Positions 21,771 through 31,800 of a DNA stretch of 64,000 nt are shown here, piece by piece. Position numbers and translations under genes: made by a program. Each line of letters starts with the position of its first letter. Within the stretch, counting starts at the first letter, position 1. Below the pieces are notes generated by a model. It made no database searches. It was not told where the DNA came from and worked only from the letters and a program-made list of their open reading frames with translations. Origin of the DNA: Centrapalus pauciflorus. Taxonomy: Eukaryota; Streptophyta; Magnoliopsida; Asterales; Asteraceae. The stretch is from assembly GCA_020465985.1 (NCBI GenBank), contig JAANYP010004451.1, positions 1 to 64,000 on the forward strand, given 5' to 3'.

Positions 21771-22772
21771 GTTAGATCTTCATTTTCCATGTTTTTTCGT
21801 GTTTCTTGTGTTATAATGGTCCTATAAACATCACATTATCATTATCTACTGATTTTAAACTCATTTACTTCCATATCTTTGTTAAAATCATCAAGAATCG
21901 ACCATTTTTTAAGCTTGAAAATATGGGTTTTTTAAGTGGGTTTTTCATGTGTTCATGCTAGTTTTAAGTGTTTTTTAGGTTGTTTTAAATCACCAAAAGT
22001 GTTTAAAATAGTTTATAAATCATTTAGAACTGTTTTTAGGCATTAAAACTGATAAAAATCGAATTCTGCCCATTCTGCCTTAGAAAAACGTAAAAACCTT
22101 CTGTATTTCGGATTACATATTGTAGCATTTCGGACCACATAGGCACCAAATTCGGACCTCACAATCATCCTAATTCGGACCATACTTAGGTGAATTTCGG
22201 ACACCCCATAAGCCAATTTCGGACCTCAATTCGGTCCAATCCGAACTTCGGACCATCCGAAGTTCAGGAAAGGCTTTCCATATTTCACTGACTGGGACTT
22301 GTTCTTAAAATTTTTTCAATCTCGGACCACACCATTTCGGACCATCCGAATTCGGTCCTTCCACTGTCCCTATTTCGGAACAATCATATTCGGCCATTTC
22401 ACTGTTTGTCCGAATTCGGTCCATAGGTCCATCCGAACTAAGTTCATCCGAATTTGGTCCCCCCAAGTACTACTTTCATCCGAATTAGGACATTCTCCAA
22501 ATTTGACCTTCATCCGAACCATATCCGTCCGATTTACTGTGCACCCATCCGAAATCAGGCCATCCGAATTAGTACCATCCGAATTCGGTTAATCCATCCG
22601 AACCACTATTCATCCGAAATCACTCCATCCGAATTCATACCATTCGAATTCGGTTACCCCATCCGAAACACTGTTCATCCGAAATCAAGCATCCGAATTC
22701 AGAACATTCTGATTTCAGTCCAACCCATCCGTGTTCAGTTTCCACCTCTAAGATCTCCATATTCTTAATCAG
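21771..22772 (+). other. Possible gag-leader intron holding a TCCGAATTCGGA array
   Basis: From about 22085 to 22700 the leader holds about 26 copies of the half-site TTCGGA/TCCGAA, many joined as the palindrome CCGAATTCGG. A weak donor CCG|GTTAGA (21771) and an acceptor TTCTTAATCAG (22772), 14 bases before the gag ATG, could bound an intron, by analogy with the stronger signals before the env-like ORF. The array is certain, the intron weak. Small frames in it (22299-22768) only follow the repeat. Confidence 0.4.
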
Positions 22773-22786
22773 CACCTATACTCATA

Positions 22787-25700
22787 ATGTCTCGTGAAGC
22801 TCTTGTACTCGGATCTGAGAACAGACCACCAGTTCTCTATCCCGATGAGTACGAACAATGGAAAGCCCGGTTCCTGAAATTCGTTGGAATGCAACCTCTC
22901 GGGAATCTGATGCTTCAATCAATATCCGAAGGACCCGTCATCTACTATAGAGAGATAGCTGCCAGACCCGAGGCTGACCCCCCTGTTCAAGCCTCAAAAG
23001 TTGAAAGAGAGCCGGCAAATGACGCCGAGAGGAATCGCCAGCACGCTGATAAGAGGGCAGAGTATCTGATTTATCAAGCCCTCCCCACTGATATTTTGGT
23101 CGGTGTAGACAGTAAAATGTCTGCAAAAGAAATGTGGGACGAGCTGGAAATCCAAATGCTGGGGGCAGATCTCGATGATCGTGCCAAAATTGAGGAGGCA
23201 AAGGCAAAGTTTTCAGAATTCCGCGCCAAAGACGAGGAATCTCTACAATCCACATTCACCAGGTTCTGTGCAGTCCTTAACGAATTAAACAAACTGCACA
23301 TCAAAAAGGATAGGGATGATATCAACATCTAATTCTTTGCCGCCTTAGCCCCCGAGTGGCAGCTTGCATGTAGGGCAACGAAAAGAGTCTTGAACATTCC
23401 TGAGGTATCCATAAATGTCGTCTTTAAGGAGCTTAAGAAATATCAAGGGGATGTGGATCAACAGAAGCTGATGGCAAATCAATTGGCCTCTCTACTGCTA
23501 TCAGCCAACACAGGGTTGAAACCAAATGATTCCCTAGCCTTGATCACCAACACGCAGATTCCGACACCATCTTTTGCTCCTGGTTCTTCATCATCTCAGT
23601 ACAGGTTTGCTTCCCCTCCGCGTGAGGTCTATGATGAGGAGGAAGCTTCAATCCAAGAACAGATAGCCTTGTGGACCAACCGTCTCCAACAGCGACGGTT
23701 CTCCAACAAGACCAACAACCAACTCCGATATGACACTGGTCCTCGGAGATACTCAGATGATAGGAGAGATGACCGCCGCGATGACTATCGCAGAGATGAC
23801 TACAGAAGGGATGACAGGGATGATCGCCGGTATGATGACAGACGCGACTATCGCGATGATCGCCGTTATGAAAGGCGTGATGAAAGGCGAGATGACAGGC
23901 GGGACGATCGAAGGGATGATCGTCGGGATGACCGCAGGGACCGGAGGCGTGATGATAGCCGCGAGCACCGTCGGGCCGACAAGAGGCCGGCGGAAAGAAG
24001 AGAGGAGCAGCCAAGAGCAGATGAGCCAAAGGCCACTGATGAACGTCTCTGCTACAAATGTGGCAAACCGGGCCACTTTGCTAGGGAATGCAAGAATAAT
24101 TTCGAGAGAGACGTTGCTTATTACAAAAGAAAGCTCGAGGCTGCAAAGAAGAAATCGGATGCGTTAGCCCTCGTCGCCCAGGAGGACTACTGGGATGCTG
24201 AAGATTCAGAAGACGAGGATGAAAAGGGCAAGAATTGCTATATGGTTGATCGTCAGGGGTTGGATACTTGTACTGATGTCACTGCTGCAGATTCAGACAT
24301 TGCTGCTGAGGGGGAGACAATGAAACATCCACCAGCATGTCTGATGGCTACAACCGACGATCCCGAATGCTCCACATCCGGTTCCGAGTCCAGTGAGGTA
24401 TATTCCTATTACATTCCTGCACATGTAAATAAATTATTTGTAGATAATGAATGTACACTACACACACAAATACTTGATCTACAAGATAGATTAAAAGCTG
24501 AAACTGCAAAGTGTGTACAGGCTGAACATCAAGCTCATATTATGAAAGAATCATCTGAATTATATCATGCAAAATGGTTAACTAATCATAATGTTATAAA
24601 ACAGATGTTGATAGAAAAAGTAGATGTTCAGGATAGGAATATATACCTTGAATCTTGCATGGAAACGCTTTCAAAAGAAAAACTCTCTTTAAAAGAAGAA
24701 ATTTCTGTTCTTACAAAACAATTAGATGTGGTAAATATGGAAAATATAGACAGTTTAGAAAAATACAAAATGATTGAAGAAGAAAGGATAAGTTTGTACG
24801 CAAGAATAAAGACCCTTGATGATGCATTTTTAAAAAGGGGTCAAACAGAACAAACTATCCATTTAAATCAGCCAAAAGAAACTAGGTTTTACCATTCTAA
24901 ACAGGGAATTGGTTTTAAAAATCCTAAATATTTGGAAAAAGCACAAAATGTCTTACCTGTATTTTATGGCATGAATTATATGGGAGCCGGTATTAAATCT
25001 TTCTTTTTTGAGTCATCAAAAGAAGTTTTAAACCAAGAAAATGAGAAACGTGTTGCGCGTAAAGATAAAGAAATTTCTTTTAATTATGAAGAACTTAACG
25101 AGAGTTATTCTTCTAGAGTACCCACTTTAGAAGAAGATCTCTCGTCAACTTATTCAGAAACTGAATTGAACACTGAAACTGAAAAATCAACTCCTCAACT
25201 TTATATTCCTGCAAAAGTTCTTCAACAACAAATCATTGTTTTAGAAAAGGAATTAAAGTCGTCTCAAGAGAAAGCACTTGATCTTCAAGATGCTCTTCTT
25301 AAGACAGAAGAAGAATTGGTAAATCAATCTTTTCAACAAACTGTGGAAGTCACTGTCTACAGAGAAAATTTTGAAATAGTTTCACAACAATTAAAAGATC
25401 TTTCAAAACAACAAACACTTTCTCATTCCCTAAAAATTCCATGTATGTCATCAGATAAAGGTAAGGCTACAGCTGAATCTTCTTCTATCTTTGTCAAAGG
25501 TGAGTGCTCAAAAGTTTTCAAAAATGAGGTTCCTAAAAATACTCAGATAAAATCCAAGTCTTTTAAGAAACCCACTCACCACCAAAAAGAAAAGTCTGTC
25601 AAGTCTAAATCTTCCATGCTTACTGACTCTAATCGTTTTGTTCCTACAGATCATATAAGGAGAGTCCCAAAAACCACCATGCAGGATTTTACAAGTTTTT

Positions 25701-26233
25701 TTGTGAAGAAGGCTTTAATGCCAAGTGAATTTGTTACTAGAGATAGGATGTCTATAATCTCTAAAGACAATTTGTGTAACAAAGTGTGTGACAATGTTTG
25801 TAATGATGTACCGAATTCTACTATTTCGTTAAAGTACTCTTTCAAGGATTTGTTTAATCTATGTCCAACTAAATATAGACGACAGGTTCCTGAAATGAAT
25901 GCTTTTGTGCCTTATCCTGTTAAACGTATTCGGAAAAAGAAAACTAAAAATAGTGCATCATCGGCCACAAACAAAGTTGAGATGTGTCCGTTGCCAAGGC
26001 CCAAAACCAAAGCAACGGTCAAGAAGGTCTCAACAAGACAAAAACCGAAGGCAATTTCAGCGCCTAAGGTTCCAAAACCCAATAAATCCAATCTTCAATG
26101 GATTCCAAAGGGTTGTGCATCCGGACCACACACAAATGCTAGTTGGGTTTCTAAATCTGTACACGTGCCATATAAATCTGGAAATCCTAACAAAAAGGGA
26201 CCCATATTGAGGTGGGTACCCAAGGTTGTGTGA
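22787..26233 (+). pseudogene. gag: Sire-1 Gag, interrupted by one stop codon
   Basis: One frame (1149 codons) is broken only by TAA at 23330-23332, inside the conserved gag core just before FFAALAPEW. The N-terminal ~200 codons form the copia gag domain (YEQWKARF...MWDELE...FTRF). Next comes an Arg/Asp tract of about 80 codons (23757-23995), then a CCHC knuckle CYKCGKPGHFAREC (24051-24092). A long AT-rich extension of about 600 codons follows, with heptad-like coiled-coil stretches (LQDRLKAETAKCVQAE; LEKELKSSQEKALDLQDALL). It ends WVPKVV. Large gag with a coiled-coil extension is typical of Sireviruses. Base composition changes sharply near 24405. A second ATG after the stop could give a product without the N-terminal half. 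Confidence 0.88.
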
Positions 26234-26503
26234 TCTTAATGTAGATGGTTCTTGGTTACTTCTGATCAAGACCCGTGCTTCAAAGATATGGCTTCTAGTT
26301 ACCTTAGACTAGGACCCGTTCTTTTGCTTGTCGGTTGTGCTTAAACCGACACGTTTGGCTTCTGTGCACACAGCCCAGGACCCGGTCTTAACTCATCATG
26401 TTTTCTGAACATCTCGGTTCAGAACACGGTTTGATTGTGAATTAAAAATGGATGTGTTTGAATGCATATAGTTTTTCATTATATGAATTTATGTGTTTTT
26501 CAG
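26225..26503 (+). other. Putative phase-0 intron joining gag to pol
   Basis: AAG|GTTGTG lies two codons before the gag stop and TGTGTTTTTCAG|GC lies eight codons before the protease DSG. Gag and pol share the same frame, the interval is 279 bp and both boundaries fall between codons, so removal would join the frames in phase. The interval contains several in-frame stops. Prediction only. Confidence 0.4.
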
Positions 26504-29500
26504 GCTAAGTCCATTTGGTATATGGATTCGGGTTGCTCCAAGCACATGACAGGAAGAAGAGAATTGCTGTCCAACGTTGTTGAACAGTATTGCGGAACTG
26601 TGAAATTCGGGAACAACCATCAGGCTCAAATAAAAGGATACGGGGACTTAGTTCTAAATAATCTGGTCATCAAGGATGTTGACTATGTTGAGGGGTTATC
26701 TCATAATCTTTTTAGCATAGGACAGCTCTGCGACAAAGGACTAGAAGTAACGTTTAGGGCTAAGAACTGCAGTGTTAAGAACATGGATGGAAAAGAAATC
26801 TTGACTGGTTCCCGAAAATCTAACCTTTACACCATTGACGTATCTAAGCTTGTAGTGAAGGATAACATTTGTCTACTATCAAAAACCTCTTCAAAAGACT
26901 CTTGGTTGTGGCATCGAAGATTATCCCATTTGAATTTTGATAATATCAACAAGCTGGCTGCGAAGCAATTGGTCAAAGGACTTCCTGAGTTACGCTATGA
27001 AAAGGACCATCTGTGTGGAGCATGTGAGAAAGGAAAAATGAAACGATCATCTCACAAACCAAAGCCCGAACCATCAACAAAAAGAGTTTTGGAGTTACTT
27101 CATATGGATTTATGCGGACCAATGAGAACTCAAAGCATAAATGGAAAACGATATGTGTTGGTTATAGTTGATGATTATTCTCGATATACCTGGGTCAGGT
27201 TCTTGCGTTCCAAGGACGAGACAGCTCAAGAAATCATTGATTTTATCAAGAGTGTCGAGACCGAACAGCAGCTGTCAGTACAATCAATCAGATCAGATAA
27301 CGGCACGAAGTTCAAGAACTCGGTAGTGGAGGGCTTCCTTCGATCCAAAGGGATTCAACATCAATACTCTGCTGCTCGAACACCTCAACAAAATGGGATC
27401 GTGGAAAGGCGTAACCGTACGCTAGTAGAAGCCGCTCGCACAATGCTCACATACTCAAAGCTACCTCCGTTCTTGTGGGCCGAAGCCGTATCAACAGCAT
27501 GCTATACACAGAATCGCTCCATCATCCATAAGCGCTTTAACAAAACTCCTTACCAACTCTTTTTGAATAAAGTACCATTTATCAAGTACTTACGTGTATT
27601 TGGTTGTAGGTGCTATGTGCTGAATGACAGAGACAACCTCGGGAATTTAACGAAAAGGCGGATGAAGCGATCTTCATTGGATACTCATCCAACTCGAAGG
27701 CGTATCGCGCATTCAATACCCGAACCAGAACAGTCAATGAAAGTGTGCACGTCACATTTGATGAGTTGGCTGAACTGGCACCCGAAGTTGATCAATCAGG
27801 ACCACACATTACTCAAATGCCTGGAGACTCTTCGAATAACCCCATTTCCTTTTCTTCTTCTGATTTGGTTAATTTATTTGATCCTTTTTATGTTGAATTT
27901 TTCGGTCCTAACGCTAGTGTGTCTAATGTTGTTAATAATGTAGGTAATCCTTCCAGTTCAACTGCGCCACAAAGTTTTTTCGTTCCATCTTCATCAACAT
28001 ACCCTCATCCATCCACATCATCCACCGACACATCCGCAGTTGAATCTACTCCTGTAATACCCTCACATATAATACCAACGATTCTTCCTTCATCTGAACA
28101 CTCGGAAGTTGAACCAGAACCTGTGGTGCCATCATTTGAAACCATTGACCATGAATCCTCATCCATTCCCATATTAACCACAGAGGTTCCATCCCGAGCA
28201 CCCCTTCCACACGAGATCAAATGGACCCGCAGTCACCCAACAGAGCAAATCATTGGTGACGTAACAACAGGAGTCCAAACTCGTAGGGCATCTGCTAATG
28301 AATGTCTCTACGCATCATTCTTGAGTATGATAGAGCCCGCTCGTGTGGATGAAGCCCTGACAGATCCGGATTGGATAGTTGCAATGCAAGAGGAACTCAA
28401 CCAGTTTGAACAACTAAGAGTATGGCGGTTAGTTCCCAAGCCAAAAGACCGCACAGTCATCGGAACTAAGTGGATCTTTAAGAACAAACGAGATGAGAAC
28501 GACATTGTGATAAGGAACAAAGCAAGACTTGTTGCCAAAGGCTACCGACAACAAGAAGGGATAGATTATGACGAGACCTTCGCTCCAGTTGCACGGATCG
28601 AAGCAATCAGAATCTTCTTGGCGTACGCGGCACACAAAGACTTCAAAGTGTACCAAATGGACGTCAAGACTGCCTTTCTAAACGGTGAACTTAACGAGGA
28701 AGTGTATGTTGAACAACCACAAGGCTTCGTTGATGCACATAAACCTGACCATGTTTATGTGCTAGATAAGGCCCTCTATGGTTTAAAACAAGCACCTCGA
28801 GCATGGTATGATAGTCTTTCGAATTTCCTTATTTCTGCCGGTTTCTATAAAGGTGTGGTGGACACAACTCTGTTCACTAAAAGGGAAGGCCCACATATAA
28901 TGCTAGTACAAATTTATGTTGACGATATTATATTTGGATCTACTGACAGTAATTTTTGTAAGGATTTTTCAGCCCTAATGGAGTCTCGGTTTGAGATGAG
29001 TATGATGGGGGAAATGAACTTTTTCCTCGGATTACAAGTCAAACAACTTGAGGATGAGATTTTTGTGAACCAGTCGAAATATACTCTTGACATTCTCAAG
29101 AAGTATAAGTTAGATTCTTGCACGAGTATCGCAACTCCCATGGCCTCCAACTGTAAGTTAGACACCGATCCTTCCAGGAAAAGTGTCGATAATACAACTT
29201 ACAAAGGGATGATAGGATCCTTACTATATTTGACTGCCAGTAGGCCGGATATAGTGTTTTCAACATGTCTTTGTGCTAGATTTCAGGCCGACCCAAAAGA
29301 ATCACACCTAACTGCGGTAAAACGCATTTTTCGTTATCTTAAGGGTACACCCGAACTTGGTCTATGGTATCCAAAGGGAACCGATTTCGATCTTACCGCG
29401 TTTTCAGATGCTGATTTTGCAGGTTGTAGAGTGGACAGAAAAAGCACATCGGGAGGAATACAGTTTTTAGGCGATAGACCGGTGAGTTGGTCTTCCAAAA

Positions 29501-29865
29501 AGCAGAATTGTGTATCCACATCCACAGCTGAGGCTGAGTATGTAGCAGCTGCAAGCTGTTGCTCTCAAGTGCTATGGATGAGAACACAATTACGCGATTA
29601 TGGGTTCTCACTCACCAATATCCCGATTTACTATGATTCTCGAAGTGCAATTGCCATCTCCTGCAATCCCGTGCAGCACTCTCGAACAAAACATATAGAT
29701 ATCAGGTATCATTTTATTAAAGATCACGTTGAAAAGGGAACCATTGAGTTGTATTTTGTTGGCACGGAATACCAACTAGCGGATATATTTACTAAAGCTT
29801 TAGACGAACCTCGTTTTCAGTTTTTAGTATCTCATATCGGCATGTTGAATCCACCTTCCAATTAA
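26462..29865 (+). pseudogene. pol: Sire-1 Pol: protease, integrase, RT, RNase H (one frameshift)
   Basis: The aspartic protease motif DSGCSKHMTG is at about 26525-26555. GAG-pre-integrase zinc site: H-x-x-x-H (WHRRLSHL) and CGAC at 26900-27030. Integrase core follows with HMDLCGP, IRSDNGTKF and GIVERRNRT as the D-D-E residues (27100-27420). A one-base deletion near 27645 shifts frame just after CRCYVLNDRDNLG. The second frame (to 29865) continues with the integrase tail, a Ser/Pro-rich linker, RT (KARLVAKGYRQQEGIDY, QMDVKTAFLNG, active site YVDD near 28915) and RNase H (STAEAEYVAA, YYDSRSAI, LADIFTKAL). The RT/RH half is intact; KF instead of the usual EF in the integrase second-D motif is a minor oddity. 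The 5' limit may be 26504 if the proposed splice is real. Confidence 0.92.
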
Positions 29866-30489
29866 ATATCAGATATTGTCTTAAATAATTCTATTTCAAT
29901 CTATCATGATTGAAATTCCTTTATTTTAGAAAATAACTGTTATTTAAATTTAAGGATTATGTCACAAGATTGAAACTCAATCTTTCCTTATCTGCGTATA
30001 TTTTTAATAATTAATGAACCTGATAAACTGCTGTGTGAATTGTTCATCATGGAGTGGGATGCAAACAATATCCAGGTTTGTCGGTATTTGTAAGGCTTAA
30101 AGAAAGGTTGTCGCGTTTAAAATCTGAAAAAGGAAAAGGAAAAAGGACCGGTATTTATTTGAGGGGGAGTAGAGTTAGGATTTTTTTAAATTTTTATAAT
30201 TCTGTGTTTCTTTTTATTTCTTTCTTTTATAGTTAATTTTTTTTTAATTTTAGGATAGTCTTAATTTTAATTTAATTTTAAGTGTTAATTTAAGAGGTCA
30301 AAAAATCACAAAAAGATTTTTTCTTTCAAATTTATCAAAAAGCCAAAAAGATTTTAGTTTACTTCATTTCATTTTATTTTAACTTCAAAATTAAAGAAAA
30401 TACCAAAAATATTTTCATTTTATGTTGTATTGGGCCAAAATTTTTTTTTGTTTTGTTTAATTCCTTAAAAGCCCAAATTTTTTGTGTTG
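29866..30489 (+). other. Sire-1 post-pol spacer with extra polypurine tract
   Basis: Non-coding and AT-rich. TTTGAGGGGGAGTAGAG near 30159-30172 is an additional polypurine-like tract just after pol, a position where Sireviruses are known to have such tracts. Short inverted words (GATTGAAA / TTTCAATC) occur near 29900-29980. Confidence 0.6.
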
Positions 30490-30514
30490 TGTATGTTGAG
30501 TCCAAATCCGGCGG

Positions 30515-30746
30515 CCCAATTACCACTTGGGGCGCGGACCTTGTTTGACCCGGACCCGACCCGAGCGCCTATATAAGGGCGGGTCAAACGGTCAACAAGG
30601 ATTTACTTCATCTTCAAGCTTTCTTCTTCCCTTTCTCTCTCTCTGTCGACGACCACCGCCCACATTCCACCATTACCGTCGATTCAAGCTTTTGGACAAC
30701 CGATTTCTTTCATTTTTCTTGTGTTTTTCATCTACGGCACTTCCAG
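30515..30746 (+). promoter_or_regulatory. Internal promoter-like block upstream of env-like ORF
   Basis: CCCAATT (CCAAT-like) at about 30515, repeated CCCGACCCG, then TATATAAG at 30570-30577 in GC-rich context. A CT-rich leader with TTCTTCTTCCC and CTCTCTCTCTG follows and ends at a donor CTTCCAG|GTAAAC. This has the layout of a plant promoter plus 5' leader. The whole block is conserved, inverted, at 60066-60300 in Sire-3, though its TATA is degraded there. Promoter activity is inferred. Confidence 0.5.
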
Positions 30747-31796
30747 GTAAACCATTTCTATCTTTATTTTAGTGTTTAACATCATGTATTGTGAGTTTGA
30801 ATTTCAATTTTTGGTTCGTTTTTCTTTTTGGTTTTTCTTTCTTTTAGGTAGTATAATGTGTGTTTTTCACTTAGTAGTAGTTAGATAAAATGTTCAGTAG
30901 GTTATTTCAGTTTAGGATCTGTAATTTCATGCATTTCCAGTAAGATTTCAACTGTTCACGTTTATATTTTGCATGAACATTAACTGAACTCATGCAGTTT
31001 CGGATGTCCGAATTCGGACCACCACCCGAATTCGGATGTCCGACTTAGAATAGTTGCAAAAATTTTCAAAGTAAAAACGCATTTCGGACCACTGTTGATC
31101 CGAATTCGGTTCACTGTTGATCCGAATTCGGACCATCACATCAGGGTCAAAATTTTCAAAATTGAATAATTGTCTAAGTATGTTCACCCCTATGCATCCG
31201 AATTCGGATGATACCCGGATTCGGTCCTCATCCGAATTCCAGGTACCATCCGAAATTGGGACATTTCCATTTCATTGCATGCATTTTAACAAGTCCACAT
31301 CTGAATTCGGACCACATTCACTCATTTCATGAATTACACTTCGGACCATCATCCGAATTCGGTCCCCATTTATCACCTCATCCGAATTCAGTCCCACTCA
31401 CATCATTCATGCATTATTCCATTTCGGATTGATCCAAATTCGATGACACTGTTCATCCGAATTCGGACCATCCGAAATCCAACACTTAGGATTTTTTTAA
31501 AACTTTCATTTTTAATGTTTTCCATTTCTGCAATTTCATATAAATTAAAAATCACAAAAATAGTTCCATCCAAGTGCATCATTGATTAGAGTTAGGATTA
31601 GTGTTTGAGTGAAACGGTCTTATCTAACATCGGTCTCTTAACGATTGACTTTGGACTTTGTTAGTAGAATTTTATTCTACTAATAAAGACCCGATGATAA
31701 ACAGATCAGACAATTTCTATTTCACACTCATCTAGACTTCACATCAATGCATTATCATATCAAGTCTTATGATTCTAACTGTGTTGCACTTTGCAG
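30747..31796 (+). other. Putative 5'-leader intron of the env-like transcript, with palindrome array
   Basis: Donor CCAG|GTAAAC, acceptor CACTTTGCAG|GAAA, four bases before the env-like ATG. It contains about 20 TTCGGA/TCCGAA half-sites between 31000 and 31480. The homologous interval in Sire-3 (59055-60065, minus) has aligned donor and acceptor and the same array. Confidence 0.5.
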
Positions 31797-31800
31797 GAAA

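Noticed and set aside
22299..22768. Two overlapping ORFs of about 100 codons before gag
   Set aside because: They follow the TCCGAA array; both frames are simple repeats of it.
23544..24167. Long ORFs in other frames over the gag RD tract
   Set aside because: By-products of the GATGACCGC-like repeat; the gag frame carries the zinc knuckle.
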